From positions 682,001 to 746,000 of the forward strand of contig JALRMH010000012.1 of NCBI GenBank assembly GCA_026119935.1: 64,000 nt of DNA. The letters are read 5' to 3'. Within the stretch, counting starts at the first letter, position 1; the number at the start of each line of letters is the position of its first letter. The position numbers were made by a program, and so were the translations under genes. This DNA is from Endothia cerciana. Lineage: Eukaryota > Ascomycota > Sordariomycetes > Diaporthales > Cryphonectriaceae. This document shows positions 11,957-22,785 of this stretch, in pieces. The notes beneath the pieces are model-generated. The model was not told the DNA's origin and did not search any database. It saw only the letters and a list, made by a program, of their open reading frames with translations.

Positions 11957-12939
11957 ATGTCCCTCCGCAGCCTCTGGGCGGTCCGCCACGCCGCCGGCGA
12001 GCCCCTGGCCGTGGTGCGCGTTCGCGATCTGCACACCGCGGTGGTCGGCCCGCAGGACGCATGGGGTCGCAAGAACGCCACGCAGCCCGTCGTCGTCTCG
12101 GCCGAGCTGCACTTCTCGCGGCCCTTCGAGGCCTCCGTCGCGGGGGACAGCGTCACGGGCGGCGACACGGTGCACTACGGCACGCTGAGCAAGCTGATCC
12201 TCGCCTGCGTGGAGCGGTCCAACGAGCACGCCGTGCAGACCGGCGGGGCCGCGGCGTCGGGCGGCGGGGGCGGCGGGGGCGGCGGGGACGTGGACCTGAG
12301 GGTGCTGCTTGAGATGATCTGGATCGTGCTGACGGGGCGGAACGTCAACGGGGACGATGCGGCGCCCGAGGCCAGGCCGCTGCTGGACCTGGCGAGGCTG
12401 AGGTTCATGTCGCTCACCGTCACGCTGCCCAAGGCGTCGTTGCTGGGCGAGGGCGTGAGCCTGACGGCGGCGAATGTGTTCCCGCCACATCTGGCGTCGC
12501 TGTCGATGTACGGCCTGGCCCTGAGGGTCCACAAGCTCCGGGTGCCGACCTTGATCGGTGTCAACAGCAATGAGAGGAGGGCCAAGCAGTTTGTGGTGAC
12601 CGACGTGGAGATCGATAGATTTGATTATTACCCCGACCTCTACTGTGAGCTCGAGGGCCTGGTCGTTAAGGTATTTCCTTTTCCCGTGCCCTCTAGTCTA
12701 AATCTAATCCCACATCTATATGCTGACCGTCTCAGACAATGGAAAAGACGTCCTTCGAGACCCTGGAGGCTCTTGGGGCCCACCTGTCGAAGGCGATCAC
12801 CAAGGATTTCAAGCCGAACCCCAGAGAATTAGTCTCCGGAGAGGAAGGCTGGCAGATGATCATACGCATGGAGAAGCCTACGGCCGTCCCTTTCGCTGAA
12901 TGCCCGGTGGTTGAGATGCGAGTCTCCCCGAGGCCTTGA
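11957..12939 (+). CDS. tandem FolB-domain protein (dihydroneopterin aldolase-like)
   Basis: Dihydroneopterin aldolase-type protein of folate/pterin metabolism, 305 residues. Exons are 11957-12670 and 12736-12939, with a GTATTT/CTCAG intron joining VVK to TMEKTSFETLEAL. Domain 1 (about residues 17-90) begins LAVVRVRDLHTAVVGPQDAW. Domain 2 (about 185-305) contains LRVPTLIGVNSNERRAKQFV, the TSFETLEAL helix and MEKPTAVPFAECPVVEMRV. Domain 2 keeps the Glu of the W-E-R/N-E-R motif (E206) and the Lys of the S/E-K-P motif (K285), which FolB enzymes use in catalysis. In domain 1 the equivalent Glu position is Gly37 (AWGRK). A Gly-rich linker (102-110) follows domain 1. Fungal Fol1/Fas enzymes start with two FolB domains and continue into pyrophosphokinase and pteroate synthase; this protein stops after FolB. 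Catalytic activity is therefore plausible but unproven. Confidence 0.8.
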
Positions 12940-13163
12940 CTAATGCTGGCCGCCACCATTTCACAGCCCTTCAAGGCTTTCCTGAGATTGGATGGGTGTC
13001 CCGGAGGAATTATATGGGGGTGCTGTCCCACATGGAGCAGGCCGCGGGCAGAACCCGAGACCGGGTTCGTAATCTCAGCTTCGAACATTTCCCACCTTGC
13101 GACCCGAGGAACTCAGATCGTGGACCGAAGCTGTAGGTGTTGTACGGCGGTTCCTGGCCCGGC

Positions 13164-13900
13164 TCACCGCCGAGAACCATTGGTGTCGCGCAGGAGGTGG
13201 CCCTGCGGCCTGTCTCCGTCGGTGAGCCGTTCAATGAGCTCCGGCTCAGGGTCAAATAGCATCACATGGATGTGCTCGACGGAGTGGACGGATTTGAGGC
13301 TTGGTGGGTTCTTGAACCAGACGAGCTGCGATCCATGTCAGCCGCGTAGGATCCGTATCCTCCAAGGGAACCATAACTGACCTTGTTCTTCGCCACGATA
13401 GGCAGGAACGTCCTGTCAATAAATCTCTCTATCTCGCCTTCAGTCTCCGCGTCATCCTTCAGCTCAAACTTCGCCCACACCACCAAATGAACGATCCGCC
13501 TGTCGATCCCATAGGGCCAGTCGTTCCACAGTATTTTGAAATCCTCCTCACACTCAAATGGTCTGCTGCCCCGAGGGGCGAGAGGCACTGTCCAGTGAAG
13601 TCTCTCACCCAGTATGTGCTTCATCACGCCTCCTTCCGCTCGGTTGAGCTTCCAGACGAACTCGCGATACCTCCGCAGCTCGGTCGGCCACCGCCGAAAG
13701 TCGCCGAGCCTCCCCGTGCGGACGATGTCGACGACTTCCTCCCACGTCTGGACGCGGTAGTCTTCATCCCTGGTGCCGATGAGGCCGATATCCTTGGAGC
13801 TGAGATGTCGAAGGGGCTCTGGGCACTCCTCATCGCGGTCTTCAGGCGCGATGTTGACCTGCCAGAAGGGTAGCGGCTGGGGACCCGGGTTGCTTCCCAT
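13164..13900 (-). CDS. gig1: N-acetylglucosamine-induced protein 1 family (DUF3605)
   Basis: Cytosolic protein of the Gig1/DUF3605 family, induced by GlcNAc in Candida; its biochemical role is unknown. Exons 13900-13382 and 13325-13164 are joined by a 56 bp GTCAGT/GCAG intron and encode 226 residues. Family blocks include PLPFWQVNIAPEDRDEECPE at the N-terminus, RRYREFVWKLN, then FECEEDFKILWNDWPYGI and VHLVVWAKFEL. After the splice come LVWFKNPPSLKSVHSVEHIH and VMLFDPEPELIERLTDGDRP. I start at the ATG at 13900, where family similarity begins; the frame stays open to an upstream ATG at 14035, which would add 45 basic residues. The gene converges with the FolB gene, with 224 bp between stop codons. 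Confidence 0.87.
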
Positions 13901-16900
13901 CTTGGACGGGCTTAGCGTTGGTCTCGAGCTGTCTCTGTAGCTGCAACTGAGAGAAGATGCCCAGGAAGAAAGCCTGGGTGCTGTGATGATTGTGACTATC
14001 CCCCTTTCCGCAAGACGGTTCAGTCTTGGCCTCATACGCGATCCACAGTCCAGTTCAGGCGGGATGACGGCATCTAGTCGCTGAAGTGACGAAGTGGATG
14101 GCTATCGGATTCGCCAGTGGCGCGAGGCCGGTCGAGAACGAGCAAGAGCGTAGATCATCCGGCGGCCCGCTCCGCGCGCCCACGGTGAAGGTCTAGCGGT
14201 CAACCCATCACGGCGGAGTGAAGGGTCGGTCTGTTGGCCCCCGAAATTCATGTGAGAATGGGTCCGGCGGGTCCACATTCACGGGATCGACCTAGAGTGA
14301 GAGTGAGACGACGGACAGGCTGAATGTTTATGCGTTTTGTGCCATCGGCCAATCAGGAAGATGCGCGCGCTAAGAGCCTCCGGGCTGACCTCAGGAGGCC
14401 CCCTGGCCCCAACCCATATCGAGCATCTTTCAACAGCGGCCGGGAGGAGAGAAAGAACGATTGATCGTCTTAGGAAAGCGGGGCTGGAGAGCATCGAGTC
14501 GGGGTGTTCGAGGCTAGAAACACACGAGACAGCGCAGCCTTCAATATTCACCGCCCGAGGTTGTGTTATCATGGCGTCTCAGGGCACATCAACAGAACAC
14601 GAGCTCCAAGTGCGGAAGATATCATGCCAAGAGTTGATGACTCCTGAGGGCCTTTTGGATTGCCTGTCGGGTGTCCTCCTGTTGGACAATGTTCATGTGT
14701 CCGCCCTCCTGATGAGGTGATCTGACTTTATGAAGGTCTGGTGCCAGGTAGAGAGCATCTCATAATAATAGTTGTACCTGGGCTTCTATGGTTATGGACA
14801 GCTGAGCGCGTCAGCCAATGGGGCTCGCCCAGCACTCAGCCTTGACCAGGTCGGGACAGTACGGCATCGCTAACGGGCCGCTGCTGTTGCCATAGCGTCC
14901 CGGATCATGTTTATCTGACAGTGGGTTCTGGGGTCTCGACCTTTACAGGAATGGCTAAGTAAAGAATAATTGTTCTAGAAGGCCGCGTATGTTCGACGAG
15001 ACACGGAAGGATTGACTGACTGCCAGACAAAAAGCAACCCACGGCAACCCGACAGGGGACAGGGGAAGGGGCCTTGACGTTGGCGACCCACCTTGGTCAC
15101 TGAGAGAACAGCATGGACGACCCGCAGAGCTCTCCCGCGGGACCCACGTGGGCCCAGCGGACAACACCACCATGCGAGAACACATGTGTTGATGTGTCTG
15201 GAGGTGTCGACCAGTGGCCAGCCTGATAGGCATGCGCAGGCTAGCTGTCTGTCTCGGGGCGAAGAGGGGGTTTTTTTTTTTTTTTTTTTTTTCTTTCTTT
15301 TTTTTCTTTCTTTTTTTTCTTTCTTTTTTTCCTTTTTTCTTCTTCTCTTTCGAGGGCTGCATCACATACGCGCGACCTGGAACCTCCCGTCTCGGCCGTC
15401 ATGCAACCATACCAGCTGCATGGCGACGCCATGGATGATGGGAAGCTCAGCCTCAGGTTCTTGTCCTTCGTATCGGGGACAGGCCAACACGAAAGTCTAT
15501 TTCCATTGGAAGACTCGCCAGTGAGAGGCTGTTCCCCCATGACAGCTGGAGACCATACCTACATAGTACGTAGGTGTTCCCCTGGGGCCAAGCTATTGGC
15601 GGGGTTCATTTCCAGGACGTCACCCCTCGACCCTGATCCCTTTTCATGCGGGCAGGCTACCCTGATGGTTCCCATACCAACTTCTACTTATACGAAGCCG
15701 GATCCAGGAGTAGCTGAGTCGTCAAATTTCGCGTGTCCCACTATGAGGTGTCCAGCTTGCTGTCGATATGCCCGTCCATCTTTAGCTCCCCGCTGGTGGG
15801 TGACAGGGGGGCCGGCGTGCCCCTCCACAGCCTGTTAGGGGCACATGTACCTCCTCCCCCCTTCCCAGCGCTCTGAGGATTGTTGAGATTCCCTCAGCCA
15901 ACGGCAGCCTCACGAGCCACCATGCATGACAGGTCCTCTGCTGGACCTCTGCCTCCCTGATGTCATTGTCACCTGGAGCTTTTTACTTATTCTTTGGGCC
16001 CCCTCAAAGGATTGATGAGGCCCTGTTCCGATCCGAGGGAGGGGCGAGCTTCCGTCGGGATTTCCCAGACAGCCGCTCCAGATCCCCCAGGTCGATCCGG
16101 GGAGGGAGGCCGTCTGGAGATATGGCGAAGATTGCGACCTGGGACGAGCTGAGGTATGCCGCCTGGCTATATACCTGGTACACACTAGTCGCCTCGCTGG
16201 CAAATGAGCCAACCGCTGTGCGGCCGCTAGGTTTGCTCGCCCGTTTTTTCGCCTCCTCAACAGCTGTTCTATCACTCTGTCCGTGCATGGCGGATGGCGA
16301 AATCAGGACGATTGGGGTCGAGATTTTCACGATCGGACAGGACCGTTGCAAGGCTGGGCAGGATGGCAATCTTCCAGACGCGGCAGACATGCTTATTTCT
16401 GGCCAAGATCGGCTTACGGGGGGGTTGCTATGGACAAGCATCCCCCACCAACAGGCGCTGCAAGATATGGCGGGGGAGGCGAGAGAGCGATACCTGGGCA
16501 CTAACACAGAGATACGCGGGTACATGCTATGGGTGACCGCCCTCCAGACCTAGAGCAGGTGCGACCTTGGAACTCACAGGAGAAGCTGGCCCCCGTCTCC
16601 TGCCTCCTGAACTCTCGACTTCCCCCCCCCCCCCCACTCTGGAATAGGGACCCACCAGAATTTCATCTTTAAAGTTGTCCTTGCCCGCCGCTGTCCACCT
16701 CATCGTGTTGTCCCCTCCCCCTTCTCTCTGCCTCTAGCCTCAAGCTTTGTGTGGAACAGTATCTGCCTTGCTGAGCACATGTGAGTAGCCCCGCGTACCC
16801 AACCAGAGCTATACCAGCACTCTCCCTTGCACAGACAGCATGTGCTGCAGGCTCAACAGCATGCTCCTGGAGCTTCCCCCACTGCCCTCCACTCTACGCC

Positions 16901-17259
16901 GTCACAGCCAGAAAGCTGGCCTCTCATCCCCAGTGAAAGGCCGGCAGCAACTGTGCATGGTCCTGAGCAGCTGCAAGCCAGAAGCAGATAAGAAGCAGCT
17001 TTTCCTGAAGGGCCACCCTTCTTACCGTCTAGCCATTGCGTCAAACCAGCGCTAACCCTTCTTCCTGGTACAGCTCCGAAGTCGACCCGTCCCTCTCTAG
17101 AGCCTACGCGCTATTTGGATTGGCTTTCGACTCCGACACCGTCGTTGATCCCTCCCCACGAATCACCCCCTTATCCGAGTGACTCGAGTCAACTCTCGTC
17201 GCTTGCCAGGACCCAAGATATCCTCTATACCAATTTTGCACCAGGAAGCACCAGACAGA
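13901..17259. other. gene-poor upstream region of ugp1
   Basis: About 3.3 kb lies between two divergent genes. It contains a long T/CTTT tract (15271-15344), a 14-base C run (16622-16635) and pyrimidine-rich stretches from about 16600 that look like the promoter and leader of the UGPase gene. Short open frames exist on both strands, but none carries a recognisable domain or a convincing codon pattern. Confidence 0.5.
15271..15344. repeat. poly-T / CTTT low-complexity tract
   Basis: A run of 22 T is followed by repeated CTTTCTTT and T-rich units, ending in CTTCTTCTC. It lies in intergenic DNA. Confidence 0.95.
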
Positions 17260-19592
17260 ATGGCAGCGCAGGCGATCAAGAGTGCCATCCCTTCCCACCT
17301 CAAGCCCAACGCTGGCGATTCTGAGGCTGAGTTCGCGAACAAGCATCATGGCAAGACTAGGTCTCACATGGTCAGTATTTCCGAAGAATCCCCACGACAT
17401 CCCGTATTACACCATTTGCCTCCTTTTGCATGCACACACCCAATCCACCAGCCTTTCGCCTCACCCTCTGGCGACAATGGCAAAGCGCGTACCTCGGTCC
17501 TCACGGCACTTCCCTGCCGGACAGTTGCCAGAACGGGCCCGCTCCTCTGGCCCAACATCTGCGGGTCTGGAAGAACAGTGTTCCGCCTGAGCATCTTGTA
17601 ATTGTTTCGGGGCCAGCCTCCGGTCCTGGAGGAAGAAGCCTCGTCTCTAAACCCCACCAACAGCCAGGCGTGTGTGGCTCCCAGCCTGTGGCAAACCTCA
17701 CGCCGACAGTACCTTTACTGGAGGTCTGCCGCGTCAGGGATGCCACGCAGCTCGACTGCGGTGGATTGCTAGAAGATCCGGCCGCCAGTATTCAATTCGA
17801 GATCGTCACGTAGACATACACATACAGCACCCGAAGTGCAATTGTGACAGCTTCCGAACAAGCAACAGGACTGCGCTCCCAGTAGGAGCTGGTCTCGCAC
17901 AATAACAGAATCAGCACCTGCTGAGAAAATCCACCCGAGCGCTGATGTCCTTCATTTCGGTAACGAGCCACCTGACAGCAGATACGCTAACATAATGGCA
18001 AGCAGGCTTTCGAGAACACAAGCACCAACATCGCCGCTGCCCAGATGCGGAACTCCCTCACTACTCTGGCCGAGACGGTGAAGGACCCTGAGCAGAAGAA
18101 GGTGAGGAGATACTATGACCCGACTCAGGCCGACAGGGTGCATGCTCACGCGCGGATATAGCTCTTCGAGACCGAGATGGACAACTTCTTCTCCCTGTTC
18201 CGGCGATACTTGAACGACAAGGCCAAGGGCAATGCTGTGTACGTGCCCCACCGCTGTTTTCTGTACCTTGGACAGATCGCTAATATATGTTGGGATCACA
18301 GCGACTGGGACCGCATCGCGCCCCCCGCCCAGAACCAAGTGGTTGACTACGATGACCTTGCCAACTCCGAGGCTGTCGAGTTCCTGAACAAGCTGGCCGT
18401 CCTGAAGCTGAATGGTGGCCTCGGCACCTCCATGGGTTGCGTTGGCCCCAAGTCCGTGATTGAGGTCCGTGACGGCATGTCCTTCCTGGATCTCTCCGTC
18501 CGACAAGTCGAGTACCTGAACCGCACTTACAACACAAATGTGCCGTTCATCCTGATGAACTCCTTCAACACCAACGACGACACTGCGGCGATCATCAAGA
18601 AGTACGAGGGCCACAACGTCGATATCCTCACATTCAACCAATCGCGGTATCCAAGAATCTACAAGGACTCTCTCCTCCCTGTTCCAAAGGATTTCGAATC
18701 GCCGATTAACGAGTGGTACCCCCCTGGACATGGTGACGTGTTTGAGTCCCTGTACAACTCCGGAATCCTGGACAAGCTGATTGATCGTGGCATCGAGGTC
18801 ATCTTCCTGTCCAACGTTGACAACCTGGGAGCTGTCGTCGACCTGCGCATCCTGCAGCACATGATGGAGACCAAAGCCGAGTACATCATGGAGTTGACCA
18901 ACAAGACCAAGGCTGACGTCAAGGGTGGCACCATCATCGACTACGAGGGCTCTGTGCGCCTGTTGGAAATTGCCCAGGTCCCCAAGGAGCACGTCAACGA
19001 GTTCAAGTCTATCAAGAAGTTCAAGTACTTCAACACCAACAACATCTGGATGAACGTCAAGGCTATCAAGCGCGTCGTTGAGAACAACGAGCTGGAGATG
19101 GAGATCATCCCCAACGGCAAGACCATCCCCGGCGACAAGAAGGGCGAGAGCGACATCAGCATCATCCAGCTCGAGACCGCCGTCGGTGCTGCCATTCGGC
19201 ACTTCGAGAACGCGCACGGTGTGAACGTGCCCCGTCGGCGTTTCCTGCCTGTCAAGACTTGCTCGGATCTGATGCTTGTCAAGTCTGACCTGTACGGCCT
19301 CAAGCACGGCCAGCTGCAGATGAACACTGCTCGCTTCGGCGACGCGCCTCTCATCAAGCTCGGTAGTGACTTCAAGAAGGTCTCCGACTTCCAAAAGCAC
19401 ATCCCCTCCATTCCCAAGATCATTGAGCTCGACCACCTCACCATCACCGGCGCCGTCAACTTGGGCCGCGGTGTGACCCTGAAGGGAACCGTCATCATCG
19501 TTGCAACAGAGGGTAGCACCATCGATATCCCCCCAGGGTCCATTTTGGAGAACGTGGTGGTTCAGGGTAGCCTGCGGCTCCTCGAGCACTAG
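17260..19592 (+). CDS. ugp1: UTP-glucose-1-phosphate uridylyltransferase
   Basis: Makes UDP-glucose from UTP and glucose-1-phosphate for cell-wall glucan, glycogen, trehalose and glycosylation. Four exons (17260-17370, 18006-18101, 18162-18238, 18302-19592) encode 524 residues, the usual fungal length. Exon 1 gives MAAQAIKSAIPSHLKPNAGD, exon 2 AFENTSTNIAAAQMRNSLTT and exon 3 LFETEMDNFFSLFRRYLN. The large exon carries the nucleotide-binding loop LKLNGGLGTSMGCVGPKSVI, then FNQSRYPRI and the C-terminal left-handed beta-helix (LDHLTITGAVNLGRGVTLKG). The first intron is unusually long (635 bp). The third intron (63 bp) has no in-frame stop, so automated calls may read through it. The gene converges with yng2. 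Confidence 0.96.
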
Positions 19593-20075
19593 AGGGGCTA
19601 CCGCATTCCGTCATGCCTTGGTCTGCTGCATGGTCTCTCATGTTTGCGTTGGCTATACTTCTCTCCTAATTCACGCATGGCTTTGAGCACGGGGCACGCA
19701 TGGGCAAAATGGGGTCCGACGGTCCGAGAGGGGATAAATGCGTCGTGCCTTTTGGAGTTTCTAGGGCTACTTGTAGTCAGTATGCCTTTTATACAAAGAC
19801 CAAACTTCCTAATGTGAGAAAGTAAAACAATTCTTTGGGTGTATTCATGGCGACTGTGAGATATACTCGCCCCAAGAAGACTGATGCTTGATGAAAGGGG
19901 CTAAGTCTTCGTGATGGGGTAGTCAGCCTGCACTTTCGACTATGGAAAGCAGTATCATGTTCAGATACTGAGGACCAGTATCGGCCTCTACCGCTTGAGT
20001 CTTGCCTCTCGGGGACAAAGCTATAGTGCCGCTGGGGCGTCCTGCCCGCCCGAGTATCCACGCCCTCGCCTGGCC
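19593..20075. other. intergenic, tail-to-tail ugp1 / yng2
   Basis: These 483 bases lie between two convergent stop codons. They are presumably overlapping 3' untranslated regions; I see no gene. Confidence 0.6.
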
Positions 20076-21440
20076 TCACTTTGCCTTTTTCATTCCTGCT
20101 GTGCACACAGGGCAGAACCACTTGCCGCCCTGCGGTTCGCTCTTGAGCCCCACGCATGTCCAGTGAAACCACTCATACGGACAGTCTTCGTTATCGCAGG
20201 CGATCATGTCCCCGAAGCTGACCTTCTGGCAGATGCAGTACTTCTTGTCGTCGCTGCCCTCGTCCTCCTCCACATAGTTGTGATCCTCGTCGTTCTCGCG
20301 CTTCGTCCGCGGCGCCCCGCCGTGCGGCCCCTCAGGATGTGGCGGCCCGCCCCTCCCGGCCGGGGTCCCACGCCCACCCGCCCGGGGAGCGTCCGATTCC
20401 TCCCCGCTGGCGATGCTATCGGCGTCGGAGAGCTCGCTCTCAGCCGTGGAGGAGGGCGAGTTCTTGGCCGTCTTGCGCACGCGCTGCAGGCCGCTCTTCG
20501 GGCCGCCCGCCGGAGTACCCTTCTTCACGGTGCGGCTCACGCCGCCTGACGGGGTCCCCTTGCGGCCCAGCGCAGCGCCGGATTTCACACCTGTTCGGGG
20601 ACCCGCACTACCCGCCCTCTGTACACCAGTCGCCGTGTGTCCCTTTGGCGTCCCCGGCCCGAGGGACGAGTGCCGTGCCAGCCCGCTGGAGGTATTGGGC
20701 GCGCTGCCCAGCCCGGTGGTGGAGCGGGGTCCCCTCTGAAGAGACCCGCTGGCAGGACCGGCTGAGGTTTCGCGGGCGCCGCGCTTTAGGATCATGCTGG
20801 TGGCCGGGGTGGCGGGTGCGGAGGGGGATACGTGGGTGGCGGTCTGGATGCTCCGCACCTGAGGGTTGGTGCCTTTCGGCCCGCCGAGCGGGTTCGCAGG
20901 GTTTGCCAGGGGGCTGAGGGCGGCGGCGACTGGTTTCGCGGAGGGGTTGATGGCTCGCGCGGAGGGGGCGGTAGAGTTCGCTGCGCTGGGCCGGAGGAGG
21001 GAAGGCAGCTCGTCAGGGTCGACAAAGCCCGGCTCGTTGCGGTCGTAGAGCATCTTGATCTGGACGTCAAGGTGGCGGAGGTGCTTGTCGATTATGCTCT
21101 GGAGGCGCTGCGTGAGGGCGATCTTCTCGTCGGACAGCTGTTCGGCCTTGGCGAAGTTCTCCCGGATCGTCTGCCTGTAGGTGTCCTCCCGGGGGTTGTG
21201 CGTGTGGCTGCCGTTGGCCTTGATCCATTTCTGGATGCGGCCGTCTCGCTCGTCTATGGTCCTCAGGCACTCGGCGACCTGGCGGTCCTTCTCGGTGATC
21301 TCATCCTGGATGAACTTGATCTCCTCGGGCAGGTTGGAGACGCGGTTCGTCCAGTCGTCGAGGATGAGGGCGGGATCAAGGGACTCGATCGGCGGCATGT
21401 TCTTCTTGACGAAGTCGATGGACAGGTCGTCTCTGGGCAT
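20076..21440 (-). CDS. yng2: ING-family PHD-finger protein Yng2 (NuA4 subunit)
   Basis: Chromatin reader of the ING family. Yng2 is the subunit of the NuA4 histone H4/H2A acetyltransferase, and its PHD finger binds H3K4me3. Intronless, 454 residues. The N-terminal ING helical domain (about residues 1-115) opens MPRDDLSIDFVKKNMPPIES and contains LILDDWTNRVSNLPEEIKFI. A long Ser/Gly/Pro/Ala-rich disordered linker (about 135-390) follows. The C-terminal PHD finger (about 397-447) reads CICQKVSFGDMIACDNEDC, with YEWFHWTCVGL and WFCPVC supplying the remaining ligands. The start at 21440 matches the family's MPRDDLS opening. I prefer Yng2 to Pho23 because of this N-terminus and the length. The gene is divergent from hos2, so a histone acetylation factor and a deacetylase share one upstream region. 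Confidence 0.92.
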   Translation of the reverse strand: MPRDDLSIDFVKKNMPPIESLDPALILDDWTNRVSNLPEEIKFIQDEITEKDRQVAECLRTIDERDGRIQKWIKANGSHTHNPREDTYRQTIRENFAKAEQLSDEKIALTQRLQSIIDKHLRHLDVQIKMLYDRNEPGFVDPDELPSLLRPSAANSTAPSARAINPSAKPVAAALSPLANPANPLGGPKGTNPQVRSIQTATHVSPSAPATPATSMILKRGARETSAGPASGSLQRGPRSTTGLGSAPNTSSGLARHSSLGPGTPKGHTATGVQRAGSAGPRTGVKSGAALGRKGTPSGGVSRTVKKGTPAGGPKSGLQRVRKTAKNSPSSTAESELSDADSIASGEESDAPRAGGRGTPAGRGGPPHPEGPHGGAPRTKRENDEDHNYVEEDEGSDDKKYCICQKVSFGDMIACDNEDCPYEWFHWTCVGLKSEPQGGKWFCPVCTAGMKKAK

Positions 21441-21991
21441 GATGTCAACCGGTGCGCGGATGGACGCGGTCAGACACGGTGGGCTTCCTGTGTATGTCGC
21501 GGTGTGTCCGCGGTAGGACAGCGCGGTGGGCCAAAGACTCAGGCACGCGACAGACCTCTGGCACAGGAGGCGAGCTAGAGGCAACCCAGACAAGTGAAGG
21601 CGTAAAGATGATGCATTGGACAAATCAACGCGGTTACAAATGAGAGTAAAAGCAGCAGTCGACGTGGAGACAGGTGCAGAGGTGAAGGGAGTGGGTTGTA
21701 GACACTACTGCGGCAACATGGTGGGAAAAGTAGATGGCTGGCCGGTAGCTGGGATGAAAAGTCCAGTGGGCTCACCTCTGGAGTTGGGCGTTGTGTGTTT
21801 GGCCGGGCCTGACCTAACCTGATGATAGAGTCAGAGGACTGGCGGGTTCGATGAATAACCAAAACAATAGTAAGAAAAAAAAAGACCCACGAGGATCCGT
21901 CAGGGAGAAGCGATCCCAGCTTGAGGCTGAAATTTTTATGGAGAACCACTTCAGGCCTGCACAAACGGATCGGGTTCCCCTGCGCTGCGCC

Positions 21992-22016
21992 GCTGCTGCT
22001 GCTGCTGCTGCTGCTG
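21992..22016. repeat. (GCT)8 microsatellite
   Basis: Eight GCT units lie about 550 bp upstream of the yng2 start, in the divergent promoter region. Confidence 0.95.
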
Positions 22017-22154
22017 TCACTGCACGTGCACAATCTGCTGCAGCGTCCCGAGGGCGGGGGTCGTGTGGGTGAGCTTCTAGAGAGCAATCGCTAGATGGAG
22101 ATGGCATGCGGCATGGCTGGCTGCCCAGGTTGTGTGGAATGTAGGATGCTTTGA

Positions 22155-22197
22155 GAGGAGGAGGAGGAGGAGGAGGAGGAGGAGGAGGACGAGGAGG
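22155..22197. repeat. (AGG)n microsatellite
   Basis: A purine-strand AGG repeat of about 12 units, with one GAC interruption near its end, in the yng2/hos2 intergenic region. Confidence 0.95.
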
Positions 22198-22785
22198 CGG
22201 CAGGATGAGTGATAAGATGAGATAGTGAGTGAGCCGGCCACCCAGCCAGTGCCAGCTTAGAGGTCGGCGACGAACCCAGAATTCGCCTTGGTCCAGGCTC
22301 GGGCTGTCGTCATGCTTCAGACTCGAGTGTACAGTGGGCCACTCACTGCCTGCACTAGACCTATCTAAGTAACATTCTAGGTGGCGTCTGTGCTGATTCG
22401 AGATCCACCTTTCTCGACATCCCGGCGCTGGTCCTTCACGGTCCTCTTGACAACCCACCGAAAAGCTTCATGCCTAACAATCCAGGGCCTGACTGCAATC
22501 TACATTCTGCACTACAAAGGCATTTGGTCTATCAGGCCCACCCTGTCTCACACTGACGACCAGCCCACCTGCACCAGATCTGTGATCAGCCACAAGGCCC
22601 ACGATCTCGCGGCTGCGGCCAGGCTCGGGTTCATCATCCAGGTAACTCGTCTTGAGAGGAGGGGACCTGGGCGCGGGGGAAAGCTGCGGTCTCACAAAGG
22701 TAATCAGCGAGCTTGAGTTTCATCAGCATCAACCCTGTCGACTTGGACAAGACTCCTCCTGCACCAACTTGCATGAGGTGTGGAC

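Larger units (their letters stand above)
21441..22785. other. divergent intergenic region yng2 / hos2
   Basis: This is the shared 1.35 kb upstream region. It contains two trinucleotide repeats (listed separately) and no recognisable coding region. Confidence 0.55.

Noticed and set aside
15960..16553. 197-codon plus-strand frame in the ugp1 upstream region
   Set aside because: An overlapping frame of similar length exists on the other strand, and neither shows a domain or consistent codon usage.
17952..19589. 545-codon open frame antisense to the main ugp1 exon
   Set aside because: It is the complementary-strand shadow of a highly codon-biased GC-rich gene. The translation is repetitive in Val/Leu/Asp and matches no family, while the sense strand encodes an unmistakable UGPase.
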